This document shows positions 44,183-53,487 of a stretch of 64,000 nucleotides of DNA, piece by piece. The stretch comes from JAFGGG01 sp964634205 (GTDB lineage: Bacteria > Spirochaetota > Spirochaetia > SZUA-6 > RPPD01). A program made the translations under genes and the position numbers. The DNA is taken from contig CAZWKE010000001.1 of the NCBI GenBank assembly GCA_964634205.1, positions 131,808-195,807 on the forward strand, given 5' to 3'. Within the stretch, counting starts at the first letter, position 1, and every line of letters begins with the position of its first letter. The notes beneath the pieces are model-generated. The model was not told the DNA's origin. It did no database searches and saw only the letters and a program-made list of their open reading frames with translations.

Positions 44183-45481
44183 TTAAGCATAGGAAAATGA
44201 TATTGCGTGATAAAGGTTTTTTATTTTATGTCCCGCGTTGTTCCAATGGATATTTTTTAATTCATAGGTACATTTTTCCACTATCTGTTTGGCAAGATGT
44301 TCATCCTGCAGCACATTGACAATGACGGAAGCCAGCTTTTCCACGTCCCAGAAATCAACCTTGATGGCGTCCTTTAATACCTCGGATACACCGGACTGCT
44401 TGGAGAGGATTATGGGCACATCATACAGCAGGGCCTCGAACGCGGTTATGCCGAAGGGTTCGGAAACCGACGGCATGACGTAGAGGTCGCTCATGGCATA
44501 CATCTTTTCAACCTCAACCCGGTTTAAAAATCCGGTAAAATGAAAGCGGTCCGTGATCTTCAGGCTTGCCGCCCGGGAAATAAGCTTCGGCATCATGTCC
44601 CCGCTGCCGGCCATGATAAAGCGTACGTTCTTCATTTTTTTGAGTACCAGGTTGGCCGCTTCGATAAAATAATCCGGACCCTTCTGCATAGTAACGCGAC
44701 CTAAAAACAGGACGTATTTGTCCGGCAGGTTTTTCTGGATACCGAAGCGTTCAATCTGTTTTTGTTTTTCCACGGCATTGTGTACGACCGCAATCTTGTG
44801 CGGATCAATTCCGTAATGGGTTGCGATGGTATTTTTTGTGTAGTAACTGACGGCGATTATTTTGTCCGCCTGCTCCATGCCGTATTTTTCTATATTATAC
44901 ACATTTTGATTCATATTTTCCCCGCTGCGGTCATATTCCGTCGCGTGAATATGGACAATCAGGGGTTTGCCGCCGGCCTTCTTGGCCGCCACGCCGGCAA
45001 GTATTGTTACCCAGTCATGCGCGTGAATGATATCAAAGTCTTTCATACTGCCCAGGTACTCACCGATAATGCTGTAGCGGAATACCTCGGTCATCAGGTC
45101 CTTGCCGTAATTCCCGCTGAAGGCCATCACCGAGTTCGGTATGCTTCCGGCCTTACCGGCGGCAAGGTTCTGGTATTTATTGAAGAATTCTACAGTGTTG
45201 CTTTGTGTATAATACGGCGAAATTGAACCGTCAACCATCTGTTTTGCCGTTTTAAACGCGGAACCGGCTTCCATCAATGCCCTATAGTGCTCGCTGAGTT
45301 GTATTTCGTCGGCGGCCAGAATCTCTATCTGGTTTTCACTATAGATACCCCTTTTGGTCGGGAGCACAAGCCGTATGTTTACATCATTATTAATAAGACC
45401 CCTGGTAATTCCATAGCAGGCCATGCCCAGTCCCCCGCTGATAAAAGGAGGGAACTCCCATCCAAACATTAATACTTTCAT
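44183..45481 (-). CDS. GT4 glycosyltransferase of the glycogen region
   Basis: A 432-residue GT-B enzyme: KVLMFGWEFPPFISGGLGMACYGI at the N-terminus, HAHDWVTILAG, VVHNAVEKQKQIERFG, LFLGRVTMQKGPDYFIEAA and the EX7E motif in MPSVSEPFGITAFEALLYDVP. Close in type to GT4 proteins next to GH57 and GT3 genes in other anaerobes; these probably extend or prime alpha-glucans or make maltose-type products. AGAGGAGG lies 10 bases before the ATG. Confidence 0.88.
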   Translation of the reverse strand: MKVLMFGWEFPPFISGGLGMACYGITRGLINNDVNIRLVLPTKRGIYSENQIEILAADEIQLSEHYRALMEAGSAFKTAKQMVDGSISPYYTQSNTVEFFNKYQNLAAGKAGSIPNSVMAFSGNYGKDLMTEVFRYSIIGEYLGSMKDFDIIHAHDWVTILAGVAAKKAGGKPLIVHIHATEYDRSGENMNQNVYNIEKYGMEQADKIIAVSYYTKNTIATHYGIDPHKIAVVHNAVEKQKQIERFGIQKNLPDKYVLFLGRVTMQKGPDYFIEAANLVLKKMKNVRFIMAGSGDMMPKLISRAASLKITDRFHFTGFLNRVEVEKMYAMSDLYVMPSVSEPFGITAFEALLYDVPIILSKQSGVSEVLKDAIKVDFWDVEKLASVIVNVLQDEHLAKQIVEKCTYELKNIHWNNAGHKIKNLYHAISFSYA

Positions 45482-45548
45482 AAATAATGAACCTCCTCTT
45501 CCCCGTATTTCCTGCCCTTCAAATCCCTAAAAAAACGCGATATATTTA

Positions 45549-45577
45549 AGTATATTTATACGATTTGCATAAAGCAA
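45549..45577 (-). promoter_or_regulatory. candidate internal promoter before the GT4 gene
   Basis: Reading the minus strand: TTGCTT, 17 bases, TATACT, just after the GH133 stop. It would give the GT4-GH57-fusion genes their own start. The -35 match is only three of six. Confidence 0.4.
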
Positions 45578-45579
45578 AT
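45563..45579. repeat. inverted repeat over the -35 of the internal promoter
   Basis: ATTTGC, five bases, GCAAAT: perfect six-base arms overlapping the -35 element, a possible operator for the three downstream glycogen genes. No regulator can be assigned. Confidence 0.35.
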
Positions 45580-47541
45580 TTATTCTTTTATTTCCAGGGA
45601 ATTTAATACGCGAAGGGCCTCCGCCATGCTCCAGGCCTGGGCGACCGCGCCGTTCGGCATGAAGGGAGGGTTGGGATTGAATATTTCAGAGATATGGAAC
45701 AGTCCGCTTTCCGCGAGATGCGTACTCCAAAGCTCCTTGAAGGTATTTTGGAAATAAGTCCGGGTTTTTCCCCGGTCACTCCCGTACTTGATACAGGCAT
45801 CGTAGAAAATTCCGATCAGCCACGGCCATGCCATGCCCTGGTGATAGGCCGAGTCACGTTTGTCCTGATCCCCGGAGTAGTCGGATAGGTAAAGCGGGTC
45901 CTGGGGAGAAAGCGTGCGCAGACCGTAGGGAGTAACCAGATGCTGCTTTACCACGGCTATGATTTTCTGCGCCTTCTCCGGTTGGATGCAGGTGTAGTCC
46001 AGGCCGACGGCAAACAGCTGGTTGGGTCTGATATGGGTCTCCTTATCCTGATCGTTCCGGTAAACGTCAATCAGGCATTCTGTCTGCGGATTCCAGAACA
46101 GAGTCTCAAAAGAGGCTTCAAACTTTTGTTTTATTTCACCGTATAATTGTTTTTGGGGCGCAGTCAGCAACGCTGCAAAATCCGAGAGAAAAAAGCAAAG
46201 GGCATTATAGAAAAGTGCATTGATCTCAACCGCGGCGCCGTGGCGGGGAGTAACGGGCGCGCCGTAGGCATTGGCATCCATCCAGGTAAGCTGTGTCCGG
46301 GCCGTCCCCGCAAAAACAAGCCCGGTTTCCGCTGTATGAGAAATCTGGGTTTTATTATTGATAACCGCGTCTAAAATGGCAGCCATACACTTGCCCAAGC
46401 GCTCTTTTACCCCCGCCTTATCGCCGGTATATTCTATATATTTTTGAATACTGCGGAAGAAGAGCAACGAGGTGTCGATGGAATTGTAGGCATGGTTATT
46501 ATCGGTTGAAGTGACATTAGGGAGAAGTCCGTTTTTCACATAACGGGCATATTTACTCAGGATATTTAACGCCGTTTCCTTCTCTCCCCGGCACAGGGTT
46601 ATACCGGGCAGTGAGATCATGGTATCACGGCCCCATTCACCAAACCAATGATACCCGGCAATTATCCCGGTATGATTATCGGTCAGATAATGTTCGGCGT
46701 GGAGTTTTAAGGTCGAAAGCGGTTCCGGTTCTCCCGCAAAACGGGATGTTTCCTTTTTAATTCGTGCCAGTTCGGTATCCCATTCTTCTTTAATGGGAGC
46801 GCTTTGTTTTTTAATTGAGGCGCGGATGATCACCTCCTGGCCCGGTTTCAGTTTCACCTCAAACACACCCGGAGTAAACAGGTCCTCTTTATAATTATAT
46901 CCCCTGTTCTGTTCTTCTATATATTCAAAATCTTTCCACCAACCCGGCGCCGGATAAAATACACTGCGATGAGAGGTTTGCAAATACAGGGCGGGAAGGC
47001 CCTCATAGGGATCGATCTTAAATCCATTCTCCTCAAAATAGGTACGTGGGCGAACGAAGGTGTTCTCGAAAATCAATTCGTGAATGTTTCGGTAGGCAAG
47101 AAACGGCATGATTTTTAAAAGCACCGGCTGTTTGGCGGCGGTCAGCCTGAAGCGGACAAGAACGGTCGGCATAAAACGAGGCATACAGCTGGTCTTTTTT
47201 ATCTCAACCTCTCCCAGTTTATAGGTTGTCTCAGGCAGGTATTCCGACTCAAACTTTGTAATATACTGGTGACCGGTGGGCGAAAAAACGCCGGGGAATT
47301 TATTGGTAGAGAGTTTGTGTTCGTGTTTGTTAAAGGATACCGCGCATTCCAGTTTGGACAACAACATAACGGTGGCCCCACGGTCTTTTAGGGGAACGGC
47401 AAGCAGGCCGTGATATTTTCTTGTATGACAGTCTATGACGGTACTTGATGCAAAGGCACCGTTCCCATTGGTCAGCAGGTACTCTTTTTTTAATGATTCG
47501 TTCAGGTTTAAAAGCTGTTCGCGCCTTAAAGTAATTTTCAC
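45580..47541 (-). CDS. glycogen debranching enzyme (GH133 amylo-alpha-1,6-glucosidase)
   Basis: Removes branch-point glucose so phosphorylase can continue. The 653-residue protein has the N-terminal domain of this group (EYLLTNGNGAFASSTVIDCHTRKYHGLL, in part) and a C-terminal (alpha/alpha)6 barrel with HWFGEWGRDTMISLPG (acid Asp), SIDTSLLFF, and AYHQGMAWPWLIG near the end. It is the one-activity bacterial/archaeal type. The GTG start has AAGGAG 6 bases upstream. It is placed 69 bases after the beta-propeller lipoprotein gene. Confidence 0.95.
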   Translation of the reverse strand: MKITLRREQLLNLNESLKKEYLLTNGNGAFASSTVIDCHTRKYHGLLAVPLKDRGATVMLLSKLECAVSFNKHEHKLSTNKFPGVFSPTGHQYITKFESEYLPETTYKLGEVEIKKTSCMPRFMPTVLVRFRLTAAKQPVLLKIMPFLAYRNIHELIFENTFVRPRTYFEENGFKIDPYEGLPALYLQTSHRSVFYPAPGWWKDFEYIEEQNRGYNYKEDLFTPGVFEVKLKPGQEVIIRASIKKQSAPIKEEWDTELARIKKETSRFAGEPEPLSTLKLHAEHYLTDNHTGIIAGYHWFGEWGRDTMISLPGITLCRGEKETALNILSKYARYVKNGLLPNVTSTDNNHAYNSIDTSLLFFRSIQKYIEYTGDKAGVKERLGKCMAAILDAVINNKTQISHTAETGLVFAGTARTQLTWMDANAYGAPVTPRHGAAVEINALFYNALCFFLSDFAALLTAPQKQLYGEIKQKFEASFETLFWNPQTECLIDVYRNDQDKETHIRPNQLFAVGLDYTCIQPEKAQKIIAVVKQHLVTPYGLRTLSPQDPLYLSDYSGDQDKRDSAYHQGMAWPWLIGIFYDACIKYGSDRGKTRTYFQNTFKELWSTHLAESGLFHISEIFNPNPPFMPNGAVAQAWSMAEALRVLNSLEIKE

Positions 47542-47610
47542 GCTTTTCTCCTTTTATTCCGAAAGCGCATCAGCGCAATCTGTGTTTGGCCCCTACAGCC
47601 GAATATCAGC

Positions 47611-48867
47611 TTAGAACACCTCCTCCAATACATAAAAATAATATGCATCGGTGCCGAATACCAGCCATCTGCCTGCGCTGACCGGCGCGCTGAGGATTGC
47701 TCCCTGGATATCCATCTGCCACATTATGCTGCCGTCCGCCCCGGAAAGGCAGACAAGACGAGGGGGGATGCCCTTTTTTTCATCGCCCAGTACCCCAAAA
47801 TAGATCCTGTCTCCAGCCACCAGCGGTGCGCTGCTGGTGGGTTGGTCAAGGGTGGTCTGCCAGGCGACCTCGCCGGAATCCGCGTAGAAGGCCCTGACAA
47901 GGGTATCGCCGCTGGTGTAGATGACCAGGTTGTTCCATACTGCGGGTGCCATATAATCAAGGAGCTCAATGCTCCGGTAAAAAACATCAAACGCATAGAG
48001 GTCTTTGCTTTTTTTCAGGCGTGATTTGTCCTCATAACGCCAGATCACCTTCCCCGTATACTTGTTCAGGGCATAGTATTGGTAGGTCAATTCATAGAAG
48101 CCGTAGGTGCAGATGGCATAATGCAGCCGGTCTCCCTCTATCGCGGGGAAGGAAAACCATAAAGGATCGCTTCCGCCGGTCTCGACAAGCCAAAGGTACT
48201 GCCGTTTTTTTATGTCAAAAGCTCCAAAACTCTGCGAGTGTTCGGGTGGGCCGGGGGCAAAGTACATGATGTCATTGTCGATCTGGAAACTGTAATAGAT
48301 CCACACCGGGTTGGGCATGGAAAACCGCAGCTTGCCGTCCAGGGACAGAAAAAAGGTTGAGCCGCCGTGACTGCAAAATACGATATAATCTTTATACCTG
48401 GTCACCGTGGACAAGACCTTGGCGCCGCAGTCAAAGGACCATTTTTCATGTCCGTCCTTTATGGAAACCGCGTAGACTTTGCCGTCGTTTGAACCGAAGT
48501 ACACGGTATCTTCGTCCACATACGGGGTAGAGTTGATTTCTCCCTTGGTTTTAAAAATCCAGCGCATATAACCGGTTGCCAAATCAAAAGCGTAAAAATT
48601 CCCGTCTGTGGCCCCGAAATATATCGTGTCGTCTTTCAGCAGGGGCGAGTTGAAAGAGGTCGCCTTGTCTTGCTGGGACTGAAGCCGGATTTTCCATCGC
48701 ACCGCAAGCGGCGGGTTAAGACCGTTCGGTGTACTGCCCCTTCCCTGGGTATTGCGAAACATGATCCAGTCGGACTGCTGTTCACAGCCGCTTACCAATC
48801 CCAGGATGAGCACGCAGGATATCCATATAAGCGGAAGAATGCCTGAAATCCTTGTTTTTCCTACCAT
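47611..48867 (-). CDS. beta-propeller (PQQ-like repeat) lipoprotein
   Basis: A 418-residue protein with signal peptide and lipobox LVSGC. The body has repeated PQQ-like blades: LLKDDTIYFGATDGNFYAFDLATGYMRWIFKT, TVYFGSNDGKVYAVSIKDGHEKWSF, LVRAFYADSGEVAWQT and RIYFGVLGDEKKG (parts). Same fold as BamB, which docks to the outer-membrane assembly machine, but the sequence does not prove that role. Its start overlaps the transglutaminase-protein stop, so it belongs to the MoxR-DUF58 set and may be its surface or periplasmic arm. Confidence 0.85.
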   Translation of the reverse strand: MVGKTRISGILPLIWISCVLILGLVSGCEQQSDWIMFRNTQGRGSTPNGLNPPLAVRWKIRLQSQQDKATSFNSPLLKDDTIYFGATDGNFYAFDLATGYMRWIFKTKGEINSTPYVDEDTVYFGSNDGKVYAVSIKDGHEKWSFDCGAKVLSTVTRYKDYIVFCSHGGSTFFLSLDGKLRFSMPNPVWIYYSFQIDNDIMYFAPGPPEHSQSFGAFDIKKRQYLWLVETGGSDPLWFSFPAIEGDRLHYAICTYGFYELTYQYYALNKYTGKVIWRYEDKSRLKKSKDLYAFDVFYRSIELLDYMAPAVWNNLVIYTSGDTLVRAFYADSGEVAWQTTLDQPTSSAPLVAGDRIYFGVLGDEKKGIPPRLVCLSGADGSIMWQMDIQGAILSAPVSAGRWLVFGTDAYYFYVLEEVF

Positions 48868-51059
48868 CGATAAAAAAGCCCCCGTAAACTAAACCAGCTC
48901 CTGAGACTGTTCGATACACCCTTGCCGCGCATACCGCTGACAAGCGTACGATACTCCTGCCTCAGTCCGTTCCAGAGACGCTCCCGCATTTGCGGGGCGA
49001 TGTTCTGTTTATAGCGGAGTGTTGTATAATATTCGGCAAAACCAGCCAGTTCGGGGTATTCTGTTGCGTATTCATTGATTGTCTGGTGGGGTTTTTTTAT
49101 GATATACCCCCTGAATGCCATACGCATGAGCAGCAGACCATACAATGCCCGCAGACCCTTCGCGGTGTTTCTTCTGCCGAGGAGTGAATAATATACAAGT
49201 AGACTGTAGCGGTAGATATATACACCGACAATCATGGCCGCGAAAAGCGCGCCTAATATGATCCCAATCAAAAGCGCGATATAGGCGGCGTTCCCCCGTA
49301 ACGCATCCTGTTCCCGCCCGATTCTTTCATCATAAGGAATTACCACCTTCCAATCATTCGGGTCCCCGCCCTGCCGGGGGGGCATGGCGAACTGGGTTGA
49401 TTCCACATCGATCCAGCCGTACACCGGCATGTACACCTGTGTCCAGGAATGCCGGTGCGAAGAGGTGACAAGGAATATGTCCTGTTCGGGGTATTTTTTC
49501 AGCACATCAAGCTGCTGCCGTAATAAGTGAACACCGCGTTTGTGGGCCGGGGTCTGCAGTTTGGAAGCAACCAGGTAGCCGGTGACAACCCGCGCCGGAA
49601 TACCCACAAAGCGGGCAAGCAGCGCCATGGCATTGGAAAACTCGGTACAGTCCCCGCTCCTGGTTTCAAACAGGAATTTTGAGATTGCTGCCACGGAGGT
49701 GTCATCACTAAAACCCGCTTTATATTGATAGGCGCGGAAAAGCTGAAGCAGCACGAATATTTTACCATACGGTGTCAATTTGCTGTTGCGTACATCCTCG
49801 GTCATATCCGCCAGTTTCTGCTTCAGGGCAGGGGACAGTTGTAATTCGAGATAGGGTTTCAGGGTTTGTTTCTGCTGCGGGCTTAAGTCTTCCAGCTTGA
49901 TCAGCGCCGGAGCCGAAGCCAGGCTTAACCCCGAAACCGCGTCATAGCTGTAACGAAACGGGACCGCATTCTCCTCCAGTGAGATCGGTTCAACCGAGAA
50001 CGGCATATAGGCCAGGTAGCGCTCCGGAGCGATTGAAAAAATATGTACGTCATAAGCCTGACGGGTTTGCTTATATTGATCGCGTCCGGGCCATTTCCAC
50101 GTCTGCAGCAGATGACGGGTTTTAAAGGTGTTCAGCTCGTTGTCTTCAAGCGAGGTGTCGTTGTTCTCGGTAAATCCTTTTTTCGGGTCAAAAAGGCTTC
50201 TATATGTTCCGGCCGCGTATAAGGTGTCGACTTTGGTAATCACCAGCATGGCCGCGTACTGCTTGTTGTTTTTGCGGGAAAGGGACTGCCACCGGTCCCG
50301 GGGCACCCCTTCCAGCTTCCCGCTGCCCCGTCCGTTCTGTCCACCGTACTGTGGAGTCCCGTTTTCCGAGTTGCTGTCGGTACTGAGAGGTTTTGATTCC
50401 GGGGGCTGCCCCAGTTCATTCAGGACAATAGAATGCTTAATGAAATCCGGGGGCAGAACCAGTGCGATCAGGAGTATCAGCGGGACACTCAGGCTGACGA
50501 AGAAAGCCAGCTCCCGGCGGCTTTTTTTATGCAGCCGTTCCTCAAACGCGGCCAGGTAGATAACCAGTGCGTGCAGACAAAAGGCGCAGATGGCCACAAT
50601 CAGAACCACCTGGGTAAAGCCGTGGCTTTTCAGGGCAATCTCCTCGGAGGCCCGGGAAAAGCTCAATAATCTGAAATACACGATACCGAAATAAAACAGT
50701 TCAAGAACGGCGAATATCCTTCCCCGGCCGCGGGTCCGGAAAATCAATGCGGTCAGCATAAAAGCCAGCATCCCGCCCCCGATATAAATAAGAGTGGAGA
50801 GTCTGAAGCCGGAAATGATGACGGCGGTAAGCGCCGCAAATCCGAGACCGGCCGATATCCACCGTTTAAAGGTCAGGCGCGGTGGGGCCGGGAAAAAGGC
50901 CAGAAACATTTCCACCGGTATCAGGAAAAACCAGAAGATCCAGCCCTCTTTATCATAAGGCACCACAATGGCCGGATGGAACAAGGGCAGAACAATGACC
51001 GTAAAATAAAGCAGTAAGCGGGTAAAAAAAAGCGATGTCAACCGAACATGTCTTTTCAT
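48861..51059 (-). CDS. membrane protein with transglutaminase-like domain (TgpA type)
   Basis: A 732-residue protein. About six helices lie in the first 210 residues, then a large extracytoplasmic region with a transglutaminase-like core: Cys471 in SGDCTEFSNAMALLARFVGIPARVVTGY (outline), His537 in HRHSWTQVYMP and Asp551 in YGWIDVE form the triad. A helix near 595-620 and a cytoplasmic DUF4129-like tail follow. Bacterial homologues accompany MoxR and DUF58 genes, as here; substrate unknown. The triad is complete, so it may be an active protease or cross-linker. Confidence 0.88.
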   Translation of the reverse strand: MKRHVRLTSLFFTRLLLYFTVIVLPLFHPAIVVPYDKEGWIFWFFLIPVEMFLAFFPAPPRLTFKRWISAGLGFAALTAVIISGFRLSTLIYIGGGMLAFMLTALIFRTRGRGRIFAVLELFYFGIVYFRLLSFSRASEEIALKSHGFTQVVLIVAICAFCLHALVIYLAAFEERLHKKSRRELAFFVSLSVPLILLIALVLPPDFIKHSIVLNELGQPPESKPLSTDSNSENGTPQYGGQNGRGSGKLEGVPRDRWQSLSRKNNKQYAAMLVITKVDTLYAAGTYRSLFDPKKGFTENNDTSLEDNELNTFKTRHLLQTWKWPGRDQYKQTRQAYDVHIFSIAPERYLAYMPFSVEPISLEENAVPFRYSYDAVSGLSLASAPALIKLEDLSPQQKQTLKPYLELQLSPALKQKLADMTEDVRNSKLTPYGKIFVLLQLFRAYQYKAGFSDDTSVAAISKFLFETRSGDCTEFSNAMALLARFVGIPARVVTGYLVASKLQTPAHKRGVHLLRQQLDVLKKYPEQDIFLVTSSHRHSWTQVYMPVYGWIDVESTQFAMPPRQGGDPNDWKVVIPYDERIGREQDALRGNAAYIALLIGIILGALFAAMIVGVYIYRYSLLVYYSLLGRRNTAKGLRALYGLLLMRMAFRGYIIKKPHQTINEYATEYPELAGFAEYYTTLRYKQNIAPQMRERLWNGLRQEYRTLVSGMRGKGVSNSLRSWFSLRGLFYRW

Positions 51060-52351
51060 AGCAGTTTGGCGTCTACAAGTATTTCTTCTATATTAATTGA
51101 ATTTACATTGGGAAGGCGGTGTTGGTAAAGCTCCTTTTCCCTGCGCAGAACCCACCATCCCGGAAATGAAAAATGCGGTAACGGCTTTAACAGGGAGAAG
51201 GTTGCCTGTTTTTGCTTTTTTGCCGAATGAGCGGAGGGGGTGGAGTGTATACTGCGGAAAAGGTGAATTCGGGACTGATCCAGCCCGGAGATCAATCGCG
51301 ACAATTGTGTATCGAACGGAGTGGTGAAAATGAACACCTCACCCGGATGGGGGATATAGGTGTTGTTGACCAGGCTGTGGTAATGGATGGTCCCCAGTAC
51401 CAGTCCAAGGTGATCGATATCGTCCGGTGTCTCGATGGTGAACTTGTCCTGGTTGGTAATCACCTCAAAGTTATAGTCCGGATAGGCCTCCTTCATGACC
51501 TTAATAAACGAGAGCATCCATCCCTTGACCACGTTCAGGTGTACAATGGAGTCCAGGGACTCCGGCCCCGGTTTCCGGTAATTTTGAAAAAAAATGGTGA
51601 GCAGCCGGGTTTTCTCCTGCGTGATATGTGAAACCTTGGTGATCAATGTAGAAAGCCTGCCGGACACCTTCCAGTTTATGTCGCGCAGTTTGTCGCCTGC
51701 CATATACTCTCTCTGGTAATACCGCTCCTCGTTGGTGTCTTTTTTTCTGGCGGTGTCCTCCATACCGTCCATGGTAACGGCGGGGGCCTGTTCTTCATGC
51801 AGGATCACGGGAGGACGTATGGTCAGGGTCCTTGGGATCGCGGGGGTAAAACGGGCCCGGGTAAGCCCGAAGATGTCCTTTATACACAGGAATCCCGAGG
51901 TTTTAAGGCTGCCGCAGAGCGGGAAGTAAAGCGGAAACTCAAACCTTTCCGGTTCCGGTGAGGAAAACTCCCGTATAAAAAGGAACGACTCCTTTTCCGC
52001 GACAAAGAGACGTCCCGAGAGCAGGAAATGCAGGCGAAAAAAGGGCAGGATGCGAAAACCCTCACAGTAAATACGCTGGTGGTATTCCTTGCCCGCATAC
52101 AGGGCTTCGGCACTGTCCCATTCGTATGTCATTTCCTGCGGATGCAATACCTGGATGCGGTTAAGAATACCAAGCACAAACAGTACCGTGAGAGCGAAGA
52201 TCGCTAGAATAAAACTAAAGGGATTCAGACTGAGCAGGGCATCATAGAGCAGTAACAGGGCAAAAACAAACAGAATACTGCCGGTAAGGGTCAGTGGATA
52301 ATAATACAGCATACGCTGCAGAATCTGGACAAAAGTGTTCCGTGTTTGCAT
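51056..52351 (-). CDS. DUF58 domain protein
   Basis: A 431-residue protein with two N-terminal helices (about 13-56) and the DUF58 signature REYMAGDKLRDINWKVSGRL near 215-235, followed by a von Willebrand factor A-like fold (LLTIFFQNYRKPGPESLDSIV). DUF58 proteins are the usual partner of MoxR ATPases, which are thought to act as chaperones for metal-dependent or envelope complexes. It starts directly at the moxR stop and overlaps the next gene by 4 bases. Confidence 0.9.
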   Translation of the reverse strand: MQTRNTFVQILQRMLYYYPLTLTGSILFVFALLLLYDALLSLNPFSFILAIFALTVLFVLGILNRIQVLHPQEMTYEWDSAEALYAGKEYHQRIYCEGFRILPFFRLHFLLSGRLFVAEKESFLFIREFSSPEPERFEFPLYFPLCGSLKTSGFLCIKDIFGLTRARFTPAIPRTLTIRPPVILHEEQAPAVTMDGMEDTARKKDTNEERYYQREYMAGDKLRDINWKVSGRLSTLITKVSHITQEKTRLLTIFFQNYRKPGPESLDSIVHLNVVKGWMLSFIKVMKEAYPDYNFEVITNQDKFTIETPDDIDHLGLVLGTIHYHSLVNNTYIPHPGEVFIFTTPFDTQLSRLISGLDQSRIHLFRSIHSTPSAHSAKKQKQATFSLLKPLPHFSFPGWWVLRREKELYQHRLPNVNSINIEEILVDAKLL

Positions 52352-53368
52352 TCAGGTTTTGTTTTTCTCCGGAAAATGTTTACGAAACTCATCCACGGGG
52401 ACGGTCTTAATGATCTCTTTCAATATTTTCTCGGCCGGAAGGGACGAGTCCTTCATTACCAGTCGGTGCGCAACCGCGTTGATAAAGAGTTCCTGGATGT
52501 GGTCGATGGTAACAAAACTTTCACCCCTGATCAGGGCCAGGGATCTTGCCAGACGGGACAGTTTTACCCCGGTACGGGGGCTTGCGCCCATGATAATTTC
52601 CGGATGTATACGGGTTTTTTTGACACAGGCCACGATATAATCGATGATATCGGGATGAATATCGATACTGTCCACCAGTGTCTGCCACTCAAGCAGCTCG
52701 TCGGAATCCATGATGGGGGCGAAATTCTTCCAGCCGTCGAGCCTGCCGTGTTGTTTGATTATCTCAGCCTCGTCTTGTGCTCCCGGCAGCCCGATGGAAA
52801 GCTGCAGCATAAAACGGTCAAGCTGCGGCGCGGGCAGCGGAAAGAGGTGCGCGCCCTTCAGGTTCATGGTGGCAATAATAAAGAAAGGATCGGGCAGGGT
52901 GTAGGTTTTGCCTTCTATGGTTATGGTATTTTCCTCCATGGCCTGAAAAAAACTTCCCTGGGTTTTTGGGGTCAACAGGTTTATCTCATCGCAGAGTACA
53001 AAATGGGCGAAAATTGGTCCGCGCATGAAGATGAACTCCCTGCCCGTGCTGTCCGGGCGGTTATAGCCCAGGATATCCTGCGGCAGCAGATCAACCGTAC
53101 ACTGGATACGGTTAAAGGGATCCACCTTCACCTCCTGCCCCCGGGTCTGTTTGGCCTTCCAGGTGATAGACCCGGCCAGGGCCCGCGCCAGGGAGGTTTT
53201 ACCCACCCCATGAGAATCCGCCAGCAGGACGTGCCCTCCGGCAATTTTAGCGGCCAGTAAATACTCAAGTTTCACGGTATCAATATAAATGACCGATTTT
53301 ATATTTTCGATCAGCCGGGAAATGCCGGCCTTTACCGATGCGTGTTTTTGGGATTTTGGCGTATTCAT
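52352..53368 (-). CDS. MoxR-family AAA+ ATPase
   Basis: The AAA+ module has Walker A GVGKTS (54-59, in GHVLLADSHGVGKTSLARAL), Walker B HFVLCDEINLLTPKTQGSFFQAMEE, sensor 1 FFIIATMN and the C-terminal lid with ASPRTGVKLSRLARSLALI. About 338 residues from Met at 53368 (MNTPKSQKH); an in-frame start at 53431 would add 21 hydrophobic residues unlike MoxR proteins, but neither has a clear ribosome site. First gene of the MoxR-DUF58-transglutaminase-propeller set. Confidence 0.92.
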   Translation of the reverse strand: MNTPKSQKHASVKAGISRLIENIKSVIYIDTVKLEYLLAAKIAGGHVLLADSHGVGKTSLARALAGSITWKAKQTRGQEVKVDPFNRIQCTVDLLPQDILGYNRPDSTGREFIFMRGPIFAHFVLCDEINLLTPKTQGSFFQAMEENTITIEGKTYTLPDPFFIIATMNLKGAHLFPLPAPQLDRFMLQLSIGLPGAQDEAEIIKQHGRLDGWKNFAPIMDSDELLEWQTLVDSIDIHPDIIDYIVACVKKTRIHPEIIMGASPRTGVKLSRLARSLALIRGESFVTIDHIQELFINAVAHRLVMKDSSLPAEKILKEIIKTVPVDEFRKHFPEKNKT

Positions 53369-53487
53369 AGTAACTAATATAGAGGGAAATAAAGAAAAGG
53401 GCAAAAGAATTTTCCTTTTATCTACTTGCATATCAGTGGGGAATTGCCCACAATAGAGGATGAAATAACGCGTATACGGAGAAATGT

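Noticed and set aside
52346..53260. Plus-strand open frame of 304 codons opposite moxR
   Set aside because: MoxR motifs are complete on the minus strand; antisense frame unsupported.
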